Notes: generated by a model from the sequence alone, not told the origin. A DNA stretch of 64,000 bases from Streptomyces sp. NBRC 110611 (GCF_001590865.1 NZ_BBUY01000001.1:426271-490270), one strand, 5' to 3'; positions 32,755 through 41,687 are shown, numbered from the stretch's first letter. Numbers and translations are program-made.

Positions 32755-32757
32755 GAG

Positions 32758-32860
32758 ATCGGGGGATCGGGGGAACGGCGACCGGGCGAGCCCGAGGGAT
32801 ACGGGGGCACGGGGGAACGAACGGGGGATACGGGGAACACGGGGGATACGGGGAAGGGAA
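32758..32860. repeat. G-rich imperfect tandem repeat
   Basis: Repeated words of the type GGGGGATACGGGGAACAC follow the sigQ stop. They are imperfect with units of 8-18 bases. No coding potential is seen. Runs of four to five G on the plus strand could form quadruplex structures in the sigQ 3' region. Confidence 0.7.
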
Positions 32861-32896
32861 GCGGGTTCGGCCGGCCGGGGGTCTGTCCGAGCCCGC
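32861..32896 (+). terminator. Terminator after sigQ
   Basis: GCGGGTTCGG (32861-32870) pairs with CCGAGCCCGC (32887-32896) with one G-T pair, followed by TTCTTC. It lies between the convergent sigQ and uridine-kinase genes. Confidence 0.6.
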
Positions 32897-32972
32897 TTCT
32901 TCGTGCGCTCTCCGAATTCGTGCGCTTTCCGGTCAGGAGCGGACGACGCCGGTCGGGAGCGCAGGACGCCGG

Positions 32973-33623
32973 TCAGGAGCGGACGCCCGCGCCCACTGCT
33001 TCCGGCGCGCCCGCGGCCGATATCCGGGCCAGGGCCTCGGGCTTGGCGCACGGGTGGGCGCCCAGCGCCGTCTGGCGGGCGACGACCGACCGCTCGTCGC
33101 GGAGCAGCCGCAGGCCGCGGCGGACGAGGTACGGGGCGGACTTGCGGCCCTCGCGCAGATCGCGCACCAGCCGTCGGCGGAAGGTCGTGGTGGGACGGCC
33201 GCACAGACACAGCGCATCGGCCAGCAGGCCCGCCGCCCGGCACGGCGCGATGACATCGGCGGCGAAGATCCCCTCCGCGATGAACAGGGACGCGCCACCG
33301 AGGTCGAGCCCCGATGCGCCGATCCGGGCGCTGACGGAGATGTCGTACACCGGCACATCGGCCCGCCCCGTACGGCACAGCGCGTCGATCGCGGCGACCG
33401 CGGCGTCGGCGTCCCAGGAGAGCGGTGAGTCCCAGTCGGTGCCGCCGCCTCCCAGCTGCGGAAGCGTCGGGTCCGTCCGCTCCTTGTAGAAGTCGTCGAG
33501 GTTGAGGACGGGCAGACCGGTGCGGGCGGCGAGGGAGGACTTGCCGGAACCGGACGGGCCGGTCAGCAGGACGACGCGGGCCGTGGCAGGCGGCAGGGCG
33601 GAGGAGAGGGGGCTCACGGGCAC
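32973..33623 (-). CDS. Uridine kinase-like P-loop protein
   Basis: A 216-residue cytoplasmic kinase. The Walker A motif GPSGSGKSSL is at about 22-31, followed by LNLDDFYKERTD, the PRK/uridine-kinase motif in which Asp binds substrate and metal, and VYDISVS. The family phosphorylates uridine or cytidine with ATP or GTP, but distant members have other substrates. GTG 33623 has GGGA upstream. It stands alone between sigQ and a small secreted-protein gene. Given several nucleoside-catabolism genes in the window, a salvage role is plausible but not shown. Confidence 0.82.
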   Translation of the reverse strand: MPVSPLSSALPPATARVVLLTGPSGSGKSSLAARTGLPVLNLDDFYKERTDPTLPQLGGGGTDWDSPLSWDADAAVAAIDALCRTGRADVPVYDISVSARIGASGLDLGGASLFIAEGIFAADVIAPCRAAGLLADALCLCGRPTTTFRRRLVRDLREGRKSAPYLVRRGLRLLRDERSVVARQTALGAHPCAKPEALARISAAGAPEAVGAGVRS

Positions 33624-33819
33624 TCATTGTCCCGCATTGGGCCGAGTGGGGTACCCCTGGCGCGCGAGCTGGATCGGGCGCCCCACCGCAACTACGCTAC
33701 GAAGCCGACCGATTACCCAGCCGGTGGCCGGTGCCCGTTCGGGCATGCGGCCGGTTGTGCCCGGTCGTTCCCGTCCTCCGCTCGTGCGGCGTTTCGATCC
33801 TCAGGCAGGCAGGTGGCAC

Positions 33820-34107
33820 ATGCCCTCCCCCTCACGTCCCCAGACCGGTCGCGTTCCGCGCACCCTGCTCCGCGTCGGGCTGGTGATCTCCGCGGCCGGC
33901 GCCGTGGCCGCGGCGGGCAGTGCGGCGACGGCCGGCGCACTGCCCGCCGACAAGGCGCGCGCCCTGGCCCATGGCAACCCCACCGCCACCACCATCGCGG
34001 GGCTGACCGAAGCGCTGGTGTTCACCAACCCGCTCAGCAACACCGTCGAGACCCAGGTCGGCGACTTCCAGCCGATCAGCACCAAGAGCCTGACCGGCGG
34101 CCTCTGA
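33820..34107 (+). CDS. Small secreted protein
   Basis: A 95-residue protein with a signal peptide (Arg-rich start, VGLVISAAGAVAAAGSAATAGA) and a short mature chain ending TKSLTGGL. It has no Cys. It resembles in size and partly in sequence (NTVETQV) the secreted protein at 27074-27406. ATG 33820 lies just after AGGTGG. A strong hairpin follows. Function unknown. Confidence 0.65.
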   Translation: MPSPSRPQTGRVPRTLLRVGLVISAAGAVAAAGSAATAGALPADKARALAHGNPTATTIAGLTEALVFTNPLSNTVETQVGDFQPISTKSLTGGL

Positions 34108-34131
34108 GCAGGGACCGCCCAAGGAGCCGAA

Positions 34132-34178
34132 CAGCGGTGCGGGGCCCCACCCTTCGAGGATGGGGCCCCGCACCGCTG
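34132..34178. terminator. Strong bidirectional terminator
   Basis: CAGCGGTGCGGGGCCCCA (34132-34149) pairs perfectly over 18 bp with TGGGGCCCCGCACCGCTG (34161-34178). It separates the small secreted-protein gene (plus) from the aldehyde dehydrogenase operon (minus). Confidence 0.9.
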
Positions 34179-34253
34179 TGCCGGAAGGACGTGGTCCCGG
34201 AAAGACGTGGTCCCGGAAGGACATTCGTCCCGGAAGGGCGTCGAGATCAGGCG

Positions 34254-35114
34254 TCAGACGCCCATCGGGTGCCACACCGTCTTCGTCTCCAGGAAGGAGA
34301 GCAGCCGGTCCGTGCCGGGCGCGGCGGTCCAGTCCGTCGTCCGCGGGCGCAGCACCCGCTTGAGGTTCTCGGCCGCCGCCGTCTCCAGTTCCGTCGCCAG
34401 CTCGGCGTCGGCGCCCGCGAGATCGAGCGCGTTGACGTCCTGGTGGGCGGCGAGCGGGGCGCCGATCTCCGCCGTACGGCCGGAGAGGATGTTGACGACA
34501 CCGCCCGGCAGGTCGGAGGTGGCCAGCACCTCGGCCAGCGACAGCGCGGGCAGCGGCGCGTCCTGCGCGGCCGCCACGACCACCGTGTTGCCGGAGACGA
34601 TCGCCGCGGCGATCACCGAGACCAGACCGAGGAAGGACGAGTCCTGGGGGGCCAGGACGGCGACCACACCGGTCGGCTCGGGGGAGGAGAGGTTGAAGTA
34701 CGGGCCCGCCACCGGGTTGGCGCCACCGGCGATCTGGGCGATCTTGTCGGACCAGCCCGCGTACCAGACCCAGCGGTCGATGGCCGCGTCCACCTGCGCG
34801 GCGGCCTTCGCCTTCGACAGCCCCTCGGCGTCCGCCACCTCCGCGACGAACTGGTCGCGCCGGCCCTCCAGCATCTCCGCGACGCGGTAGAGGATCTGGC
34901 CGCGGTTGTAGGCCGTGGCCCCCGACCAGCCGCCGAACGCCTTGCGGGCCGCGACCACCGCGTCCCGGGCGTCCTTGCGGGAGGCCAGCGGGGCGTTGGC
35001 CAGCCGCGTCCCCTTCGAGTCCGTCACCTCGTACACCCGCCCGCTCTCGGACCGGGGGAACTTTCCCCCGACGTACAGCTTGTAGGTCTTGAGAACACTC
35101 AGCCGCTCAGACAT
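34254..35114 (-). CDS. Short aldehyde dehydrogenase-like protein without active-site Cys
   Basis: A 286-residue protein covering only the N-terminal, NAD-binding part of the aldehyde dehydrogenase fold (YVGGKFPRSESGR, then WYAGWSDKIAQIAGG and GVVAVLAPQDSSFLG). Family members are usually about 480 residues. The catalytic region with GQxC and the Cys is absent, and the NAD-site motif PWNFP of the full-length partner is replaced by APQDSSF. It overlaps the end of the full-length gene by 8 bases and is therefore coupled to it. It is likely a non-catalytic partner or a degenerate paralogue kept in the deoC operon; the frame is intact. Confidence 0.8.
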   Translation of the reverse strand: MSERLSVLKTYKLYVGGKFPRSESGRVYEVTDSKGTRLANAPLASRKDARDAVVAARKAFGGWSGATAYNRGQILYRVAEMLEGRRDQFVAEVADAEGLSKAKAAAQVDAAIDRWVWYAGWSDKIAQIAGGANPVAGPYFNLSSPEPTGVVAVLAPQDSSFLGLVSVIAAAIVSGNTVVVAAAQDAPLPALSLAEVLATSDLPGGVVNILSGRTAEIGAPLAAHQDVNALDLAGADAELATELETAAAENLKRVLRPRTTDWTAAPGTDRLLSFLETKTVWHPMGV

Positions 35115-36537
35115 TGAGGTACGCCTCCAGGCCGTGGCGACCGCCCTCGCGGCCGTAGCCCGACTCCTTGTAGCCGCCGAACGGCGAGGTGGGGTCGAAC
35201 TTGTTGAACGTGTTGGACCAGATGACGCCCGCGCGGAGCTGGTTCGCCATCCACAGGATCCGCGAGCCCTTCTCCGTCCAGATGCCCGCCGACAGACCGT
35301 AGGGCGTGTTGTTGGCCTTCGCGACGGCCTCTTCCGGCGTACGGAAGGTCAGCACGGACAGCACCGGGCCGAAGATCTCCTCCCGGGCGATCCGGTGCGC
35401 CTGGGTGACGCCCGTGAAGAGGGTCGGCGCGAACCAGTAGCCGGAGGAGGGGAGTTCGCAGGCCGGGGCCCAGCGCTCGGCGCCCTCCGCCTCGCCGGCG
35501 TCGGCCAGTGCGGTGATCCGGGCCAGCTGCTCGGCGGAGTTGATGGCTCCGATGTCGGTGTTCTTGTCGAGCGGGTCGCCCACCCGCAGGGTCCGCATCC
35601 GGCGCTTGAGGGCGTCCAGCAGCTCGTCCTGGACCGACTCCTGGACGAGCAGGCGCGAACCCGCGCAGCAGACATGCCCCTGGTTGAAGAAGATCCCGTT
35701 GACGATGCCCTCGACGGCCTGGTCGATCGGCGCGTCGTCGAAGACGATGTTCGCCGCCTTGCCGCCCAGCTCCAGCGTCACCTTCTTGTCCGTGCCGGCG
35801 ACCGTACGGGCGATGGCCTTGCCGACGTCGGTCGAGCCGGTGAAGGCGACCTTGTTGACGTCCGGGTGGGCCACCAGCGCGGCGCCGGTCGAGCCGTCGC
35901 CGGTGAGGATGTTGACGACGCCCTTGGGGAGCCCGGCCTGGCGGCAGATGTCCGCGAAGAAGAGCGCGGACAGCGGGGTGGTCTCGGCCGGCTTCAGGAC
36001 GACCGTGTTGCCGGTCGCCAGCGCCGGGGCGATCTTCCACGCCAGCATGAGGAGGGGGAAGTTCCAGGGGATGACCTGCCCGGCCACGCCCAGCGGCCGG
36101 GGGTTCGGCCCGTAGCCGGCGTGGTCGAGCTTGTCCGCCCAGCCCGCGTAGTAGAAGAAGTGCGCGGCGACCTGCGGCAGATCGGCGTCCCGGGACTCCC
36201 GGATCGGCTTGCCGTTGTCCAGCGACTCCAGCACCGCCAGCTCACGCGAGCGCTCCTGGATGATCCGGGCGATCCGGAAGAGGTACTTGGCGCGCTCGGC
36301 ACCGGGCAGCGCGGACCACTTCTCGAACGCCTTACGGGCCGCCTTGACGGCACGGTCGACGTCGTCGGCGTTGGCCTGGGCGACCTCGGAGAGCGTCTCC
36401 TCGCTCGACGGGGACACGGTCTTGAAGACCTTGCCGTCGGCGGCCGGGGCGAACTCGCCGTCGATGAACAGCCCGTAGGACGGCGCGATGTCGACGACCG
36501 AGCGGGACTCGGGTGCGGGTGCGTAATCGAAGGTCAT
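35107..36537 (-). CDS. Aldehyde dehydrogenase
   Basis: NAD(P)-dependent aldehyde dehydrogenase of 476 residues. Signatures: PWNFPLLMLAWKIAPALATGN (cofactor binding), FTGSTDVGK, LELGGKAA (general base Glu) and FFNQGHVCCAGSR (nucleophile Cys). It starts 7 bases after the deoC stop. Deoxyribose-5-phosphate aldolase releases acetaldehyde, so oxidation of acetaldehyde to acetate is the natural role in this operon. That is an inference from context; the exact substrate is not readable from the sequence. Confidence 0.92.
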   Translation of the reverse strand: MTFDYAPAPESRSVVDIAPSYGLFIDGEFAPAADGKVFKTVSPSSEETLSEVAQANADDVDRAVKAARKAFEKWSALPGAERAKYLFRIARIIQERSRELAVLESLDNGKPIRESRDADLPQVAAHFFYYAGWADKLDHAGYGPNPRPLGVAGQVIPWNFPLLMLAWKIAPALATGNTVVLKPAETTPLSALFFADICRQAGLPKGVVNILTGDGSTGAALVAHPDVNKVAFTGSTDVGKAIARTVAGTDKKVTLELGGKAANIVFDDAPIDQAVEGIVNGIFFNQGHVCCAGSRLLVQESVQDELLDALKRRMRTLRVGDPLDKNTDIGAINSAEQLARITALADAGEAEGAERWAPACELPSSGYWFAPTLFTGVTQAHRIAREEIFGPVLSVLTFRTPEEAVAKANNTPYGLSAGIWTEKGSRILWMANQLRAGVIWSNTFNKFDPTSPFGGYKESGYGREGGRHGLEAYLNV

Positions 36538-36544
36538 GGGTGCC

Positions 36545-37540
36545 TCAGTCCACCGTGACGTAGTCGGGGCCGGAGTAGCGGCCGGTGCTGAGCTTCTGGC
36601 GCTGCATCAGCAGGTCGTTCAGGAGGCTGGAGGCGCCGAAGCGGAACCAGTCGGGCGTCAGCCAGGGCTCGCCGAGGGTCTCGTTGACCATCACCAGGTA
36701 CTTGATGGCGTCCTTGGTGGTACGGATGCCGCCGGCCGGCTTCACACCGACCTGGACGCCGGTGGCGGCGTGGAAGTCCCGTACGGCTTCGAGCATGAGC
36801 AGGGTGACCGGCGGGGTCGCGTTCACGCTCACCTTGCCGGTCGAGGTCTTGATGAAGTCGGCGCCGGCCAGCATCGCCAGCCAGGAGACCCGGCGGACGT
36901 TGTCGTACGTCTGGAGCTCACCGGTCTCGAAGATCACCTTGAGGTGCGCGGCGCTGCCGTCCGGGCGCGCACACGCCTCCTTGACGGCCTTGATCTCCTC
37001 GAAGACCTCCAGGTAGCGGCCGGTGAGGAAGGCGCCCCGGTCGATCACCATGTCGATCTCGTCCGCGCCGGCCGCGACCGCGTCCCGGGTGTCGGCGAGC
37101 TTCACCGGCAGCGCGGCGCGGCCGGCCGGGAAGGCCGTGGCGACGGACGCGACGTGGATGCCGGAGCCGCCGAGCGCCTCCTTGGCCGTCGCGACCATGT
37201 CGGGGTAGACACAGATCGCCGCGACCTTGGGGGCGGTGCGGTCCGTGGGGTCGGGGTGGACACCCTTGGCGCACAGCGCCCGGACCTTGCCCGGGGTGTC
37301 CGCGCCTTCGAGGGTCGTCAGGTCGATCATCGAGATGGCGAGGTCGATGGCGTACGCCTTCGCCGTGGTCTTGATCGAGCGGGTGCCGAGGGTGGCGGCG
37401 CGGGCGTCCAGCCCGACCGCGTCGACCCCCGGGAGGCCGTGGAGGAAGCGGCGCAGCGCACCGTCATCGGCGGTCACGTCCGCCATTGACGCCAGACGCC
37501 CCGCGGCTTCCTTGCCGTATGCGGGAACAGTGATGGGCAT
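36545..37540 (-). CDS. deoC: Deoxyribose-phosphate aldolase
   Basis: Class I aldolase of 331 residues cleaving 2-deoxyribose-5-phosphate to glyceraldehyde-3-phosphate and acetaldehyde. The Schiff-base Lys lies in ADFIKTSTGK, and a second conserved Lys in GVKPAGGIRT. ATG 37540 is chosen; GTG 37546 is two codons upstream and neither has a clear Shine-Dalgarno. The longer upstream frame crosses the operator and is not coding. First gene of an operon with two aldehyde dehydrogenase genes. The palindromic operator at 37559 lies only 18 bases before the start. Confidence 0.95.
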   Translation of the reverse strand: MPITVPAYGKEAAGRLASMADVTADDGALRRFLHGLPGVDAVGLDARAATLGTRSIKTTAKAYAIDLAISMIDLTTLEGADTPGKVRALCAKGVHPDPTDRTAPKVAAICVYPDMVATAKEALGGSGIHVASVATAFPAGRAALPVKLADTRDAVAAGADEIDMVIDRGAFLTGRYLEVFEEIKAVKEACARPDGSAAHLKVIFETGELQTYDNVRRVSWLAMLAGADFIKTSTGKVSVNATPPVTLLMLEAVRDFHAATGVQVGVKPAGGIRTTKDAIKYLVMVNETLGEPWLTPDWFRFGASSLLNDLLMQRQKLSTGRYSGPDYVTVD

Positions 37541-37558
37541 GGTCACGAGGGGAGCATA

Positions 37559-37572
37559 TCTACGCGCGTAGC
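37559..37572. promoter_or_regulatory. Nucleoside-regulon operator upstream of deoC
   Basis: TCTACGCGCGTAGC with the perfect core CTACGCGCGTAG at 37560-37571. It is immediately upstream of the deoC start on the minus strand. Same core as upstream of add and punA. Confidence 0.8.
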
Positions 37573-37687
37573 GCAATGTCATCCCCCGGTCGTGAGTGAA
37601 TCCGAATCCGAAGTGAATCCGACGCCGCGCCCGACTGATGCCGTAACGCAATGTCCGGCATCCGGACGGTCGGGCAGAATCGGCGGC

Positions 37688-38350
37688 ATGACGCGCCAGG
37701 ACCGGACCACCCCGCCTCAGCAGCAGTACGCCGAGCGCAGCTACCGCTCGCCCGCGGCCCTCGCCGGTGGTGTGCTCCTTCTTCTGCTCGCCCTCTGGCT
37801 CGGCGGTGACGCCCTCCTCCGGGGCACGGCGAACACCAGGCTCACGGCGGCGTTCGCCCTGCTGCTCCTCGTCCCGCTGGTCGTCGCCTACACCTTCCGC
37901 CCCGTCGTACGGGCGGGCGACGACCGCCTGACCATCCGCAACCCCTTCCGTACGATCACGCTCCCGTGGGGCGCGGTGGAGGACCTGCGGGCGTCGTTCT
38001 CCACCGAGGTGTTCACCACCGGCGGCGACAAGTACCAGATGTGGGCCCTCCCGGTCTCCCTCCGCCAGCGCAAGAAGGCCAACCGGCAGGCGTTGCGCGG
38101 CGCCACGGCCACGGCCACCGCGGCCCGGCCCCGCTTCGGCTCGAACGCCGGCGCCGGCGCCGACTCCGGCCCCGTACCCCGCGCCATGGCCGACCAGGCC
38201 CTGGACGAACTCCGCGAGATCAAGGGACGGGCGGGGGAGGGTGAGCGGCAGAGCGCCCAGGGGAATCCGGTCGTCGTCCGGTGGGCGTACGAGATCATCG
38301 CGCCGAGCGTGGCGGGCGCGGTCGGACTCGCGGTGATGATCGCCCTCTGA
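37688..38350 (+). CDS. PH-domain membrane protein
   Basis: A 220-residue protein with two hydrophobic segments near the N-terminus (ALAGGVLLLLLALWLGGDALL and LTAAFALLLLVPLVVAYTF), then RPVVRAGDDRLTIRNPFRTITLPWGAVEDL, the pattern of bacterial PH (DUF2581-like) domains, a basic linker, and a third hydrophobic segment at the C-terminus. It is divergent from deoC. Common in actinobacteria; role unknown, probably envelope associated. ATG 37688 has no strong Shine-Dalgarno. Confidence 0.82.
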   Translation: MTRQDRTTPPQQQYAERSYRSPAALAGGVLLLLLALWLGGDALLRGTANTRLTAAFALLLLVPLVVAYTFRPVVRAGDDRLTIRNPFRTITLPWGAVEDLRASFSTEVFTTGGDKYQMWALPVSLRQRKKANRQALRGATATATAARPRFGSNAGAGADSGPVPRAMADQALDELREIKGRAGEGERQSAQGNPVVVRWAYEIIAPSVAGAVGLAVMIAL

Positions 38351-38352
38351 CA

Positions 38353-38411
38353 GAGGCCCCTGGCCCCTGGCCCCCCGGCCCCCCGGCCCCCCGGCCCCCT
38401 GGCCCCCTGGA
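38353..38411. repeat. C-rich tandem repeat
   Basis: GGCCCCCC or GGCCCCTG is repeated seven times in the gap between the convergent PH-domain and thioredoxin-fusion genes. It is non-coding and likely a slippage product. Confidence 0.85.
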
Positions 38412-38419
38412 ACGGACGG

Positions 38420-39712
38420 TCAGCCGGTCGGGACGCAGCCGAGGCGGAGGGTGACGGGCGGGTGGCAGCTCCCGTCCGCGCAGGTCTGCACACGCGCCTC
38501 AAGGTCCAAGTCAAGTTCCGAACGGTCGGCGGGACCGGCGAGTTCGAGGACGATCAGAGCCGTGCCGGACAGCTTGGCATCGGCGGTGTGAGGGAAGACC
38601 GGCTCGCCGACCAGCCGCCATGGTGAGCTCTCGGGCAGGCTCACGGAGACGGGCAGGCCCTCCGGGCTGCCGGGCGCGAAGGCGTGCGCCCCTTCGGGGA
38701 CGCGCACGGTCACATACGCGGTCACGGCCTCACCACCGCGGCGCCTGGCGGCGAGGGCACCTTCGACAGTCTGCCCCGCCTCTTGATCACCCTGACCATC
38801 TTGATCACCGGAGGCGTCGTCGGCCAGCAGGTGACGGAGGGCGGGCAGGGCCCACTGCCCGTTGATCTCGGTGTGCGGCAGAGCGGCCCGCAGTTCCCGC
38901 AGCACCTCCGGGGAGATTTCGCCCTCTCCGTCTCCGTCCGGGTTCGTCAGCGTCAGACTGCGCAGATTGCGCAGGGTGGCCAGCTGCCCGGCCTCGGCGG
39001 TGCCGATGCCCGGTGCGTCGAGGGAGAGGTCGGACAGGCCGGTCAAGCGGAGCACCGGGGCCAGGTCGAGAGGGGTTTCGGAGTGGACGACGAGGCTGTC
39101 CAGGGCGTCGGGGTCGAGCCCGGTCAGGGAGCCCAGCTCGTCCGCGTCCGAGACCATCCCGAACGTGGTGTGACCTGCGGGGACGTCGATGACGGTGTCG
39201 ACCTGGCCCCCCTGCCCGGCGCTCTGCCCGGCGCTCTGCTCAGGCGTGATGATCACTCCTGGCCCGCGGCCCTTGAAGCGGAGGAGGCGGGCAGCGCGCG
39301 GCCCACGGCCGAGCCGCCCCGGCGCGGAGAGCGACGATTCCTCCTCCAGGGCGCCCAGGGCATCCATGGCATCCAAGGCATCCAGACCGGCCGCGACGGT
39401 CGCCAGGTCCTCGGGACCGGACAGACGCAGCACCGGGACCCCGCCGGCGAAGAGGATCAAGGTGGGCATGGCCACGACGTCATACCGGGCGGACAGCTCC
39501 GGGGAGGCGTCGACGTCAACCGCCACCACCCGCACCCGCCCGCCCTCAGCGGCGGCGAACTGCTCAAGCCTGGGGGCCAGTTCGGCGCACGGCCCGCACC
39601 AACTGGCCGTGAAGTCCGCCAGCACAGGCCGGGCCTCACTGGCCAGAACCGCGTCGAACTCGTCCTGATCCACAGTGGGAATCGTCTCCGCAGCGGGAAC
39701 CGTCGCGCTCAT
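38420..39712 (-). CDS. Thioredoxin domain fused to leucine-rich and DsbD-alpha-like regions
   Basis: A 430-residue protein. Residues 5-115 are a thioredoxin fold with FTASWCGPC and the cis-Pro motif VVAMPTLILF. The middle (about 155-290) includes leucine-rich-repeat-like turns (LTGLSDLSLDAPGIG, LATLRNLRSLTLT). The C-terminal 130 residues (VSLPESSPWRLVGEPVFPHT, then CADGSCHPPVTLRLGC) resemble the DsbD-alpha/DsbC-corrector domain with a Cys pair. No signal peptide is visible. The architecture suggests thiol exchange within one chain. ATG 39712 has GGAG ten bases upstream. I do not know a named family with this full layout. Confidence 0.78.
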   Translation of the reverse strand: MSATVPAAETIPTVDQDEFDAVLASEARPVLADFTASWCGPCAELAPRLEQFAAAEGGRVRVVAVDVDASPELSARYDVVAMPTLILFAGGVPVLRLSGPEDLATVAAGLDALDAMDALGALEEESSLSAPGRLGRGPRAARLLRFKGRGPGVIITPEQSAGQSAGQGGQVDTVIDVPAGHTTFGMVSDADELGSLTGLDPDALDSLVVHSETPLDLAPVLRLTGLSDLSLDAPGIGTAEAGQLATLRNLRSLTLTNPDGDGEGEISPEVLRELRAALPHTEINGQWALPALRHLLADDASGDQDGQGDQEAGQTVEGALAARRRGGEAVTAYVTVRVPEGAHAFAPGSPEGLPVSVSLPESSPWRLVGEPVFPHTADAKLSGTALIVLELAGPADRSELDLDLEARVQTCADGSCHPPVTLRLGCVPTG

Positions 39713-39884
39713 GTGTGCTTCTCTCCGATGCATGTCGATGGTCGGCGAGGAAGAAGCCAGGGCACCCCACCGGCCTCGCCATGCGCCAACGTTCAGTAAA
39801 GGAGATGCAAAAACATCCGCCGGGGTTCATCGCCGGCAACGAGAGCCGACCCGCACTGGGCGTCGTGTCCATCCAGCACCTGTC

Positions 39885-40814
39885 TCAGGCGGCGTCTCTC
39901 TGGTCGGGTCGGCAGTCGCGGCAGCGCCCGGGCCTGGGCGCGCGGAAGGCACGGTCGCACCCTTCGCAGTTCTGGAGCGGGGCAGGCGGTGCCACGGCCG
40001 GTGTGACGGGGAGGGGCGGCGGCAGCAGCGCGGTGAGCCGGTGCGCGATCAGCGCGGCCGGGTGCTTCAGCTCGCCGGGGAGACGTCCGGTGAGGGCATG
40101 ACGTACGGAATCAGGAGCGGCGCCGCGCTCCAGCCAGGCCGCTACGGCCGGGGTGAGGCGGCGGACGTCCCGCTCGGCCAGCAGCAGCCGGGGTTCGTGG
40201 CGGCGCAGCTCCACGAGGAGGGCGGCGGCGGTGCGATGACGCTCCAGGTCCGGCGTGCACGGCTCGGGGAGCGGTTCCCGGGGCGCGGGTGCGGGTGCGG
40301 GCGCGGCGTCGGGGGCCGGGGCCGGGGGCTCTGCGGGTTGCGGCAAGGGAGCCGGGGGCGGAGGCGGCACGGAGGTCTGCGGTCGTTCGGGCCTGCGGGG
40401 CGACTCGGATACCGGACTGACGGCCGCGCCCGGCTGGTTGTACGACACGGTATGGGTGACGATGCGGCCGCTCGGGAGGCGCTTCCGGATGCGCGCCAGA
40501 TAGCCGTGCGTCTCCAGTTCCCGCAGTGCGGCGGCGATCCGCGTCTCGCCCTCCGGGAAGCGGGCGGCGAGGGCCTTGATGGTGACCTTGGCCCCGGCGG
40601 GCAGCGACTGGATGTGCAGCGCGAGCCCGATCGCGGTGAGCGTGAGCCCCCGGTGCTGCGCGAGGTGATTGCCGACGACCGTGAAGCGGCTGGTGTGGCG
40701 GGTGTTGGCGTGGACGACACCGGGGCGGGTCGTGTCCTCGTCCACGGACGGGTCAACATTCACGGGAACGGGAGACGCGGCGCACGAAGGCGCGCTAGGG
40801 TTCTGCCTATCCAT
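39885..40814 (-). CDS. HTH domain protein with C-terminal zinc-ribbon-like Cys
   Basis: A 309-residue protein. Residues about 45-130 form a winged helix-turn-helix of the type found in plasmid-replication and mobile-element regulators (LTLTAIGLALHIQSLPAGAK, then ETRIAAALRELETHGYLARIRKR). A Pro/Ala-rich linker follows, then a helical region and CEGCDRAFRAPRPGRCRDC, a four-Cys metal site. Such proteins are frequent near integrated elements and XRE-DUF397 loci of Streptomyces. The start is placed at ATG 40814, although the frame stays open far upstream. Confidence 0.75.
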   Translation of the reverse strand: MDRQNPSAPSCAASPVPVNVDPSVDEDTTRPGVVHANTRHTSRFTVVGNHLAQHRGLTLTAIGLALHIQSLPAGAKVTIKALAARFPEGETRIAAALRELETHGYLARIRKRLPSGRIVTHTVSYNQPGAAVSPVSESPRRPERPQTSVPPPPPAPLPQPAEPPAPAPDAAPAPAPAPREPLPEPCTPDLERHRTAAALLVELRRHEPRLLLAERDVRRLTPAVAAWLERGAAPDSVRHALTGRLPGELKHPAALIAHRLTALLPPPLPVTPAVAPPAPLQNCEGCDRAFRAPRPGRCRDCRPDQRDAA

Positions 40815-40917
40815 CAGGAAGTTGATGCCTTCCTCGGTGGTCAGGCCCTCGACCGGGATTGCTACTCCCGCCGGGGGCCGACGTCTGTGTGCGGTTGTTG
40901 CGGCGAGCATATGCCCG

Positions 40918-41540
40918 TCAACCCGCCCGAAATCCAGCCCAGTTGGCGAAACCCACCCTTGTGGGTGACGGGGAGGCTGGAGGGGCGGGGAAGGGTTCTT
41001 TCTTCCCCCTGGTTCTTGGGTAGTTGACGTCGGGCCGCACCGGCAACTGGCCCACCGGGACGTGCCGCACCGCGTTGCGGCGATCGTCGTCCAGGGCGGG
41101 TGGACGGTATTCCTCCAAGTCTTGATGATGCCCACCCAGCAGATGTTCCACAGGAGCGCCATCACGCCAGCCCATAGGCCGATCAAGGCTAAACCGATGT
41201 CAGCCATGGCTAGGACCAAGCTGGCCGACATGGCGCGCTCTTCGCGCTGCTGGTTCTTGCGTTCCTGAACGCCCTGGACTCTGGCCGGCGTCCGGACCTT
41301 TGAGCCCGGACGCCGGTGGTCAGATGCGCCTATGGCGTGCGTGACCTGCTTCTTATCGCCGTCTCCGCCGCTGGGGGCCGGGTCGCGGGGCGCTTCCGGA
41401 GGCATGGGCCCGCCGTCGTGCTTCCCGCCGTCGGCCTCGACGACGGCCTCCAGGTCCCGGGGGTGCCGGAACGGAACGCCGCGCCAGCCTTCGGCGTCAG
41501 CCGTGCGTGTCTCGTTCGTCTCCACTACTACAGCGCTCAT
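40918..41540 (-). pseudogene. Frameshifted membrane-protein gene
   Basis: From ATG 41540, which has a perfect AGGAGG about eight bases upstream, the frame encodes a hydrophilic N-terminus (MSAVVVETNETRTAD), a charged helix (VQERKNQQREERA) and a membrane segment (GLALIGLWAGVMALLWNICWVGII). Beyond about 41120 this frame loses coding character. The next frame takes over with GC-rich third positions: LEEYRPPALDDDRRN, VRHVPVGQLPVRPDVNY, to a stop at 40918. One frameshift near 41110-41130 explains this. The inverted repeat at 41284-41316 (CCGGCGTCCGG/CCGGACGCCGG) falls inside the frame. Confidence 0.6.
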
Positions 41541-41687
41541 CTATCAGCCTCCTCTTTCGCGAGGGGGCCATGCCGCCGTACCGTCGAAGGCATGGCCCGT
41601 AGGTCCGCAGGGTTTTCCCTGCGGTGGTCACCCGCCCCGGCTGCTCGACTGTCCAGGTTTCCGCCGCCGGGGCGGGAGTCTTTGTGT

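Noticed and set aside
41284..41316. Inverted repeat as a terminator
   Set aside because: It lies inside the open reading frame of the membrane-protein gene and there is no stop codon just upstream on the minus strand.
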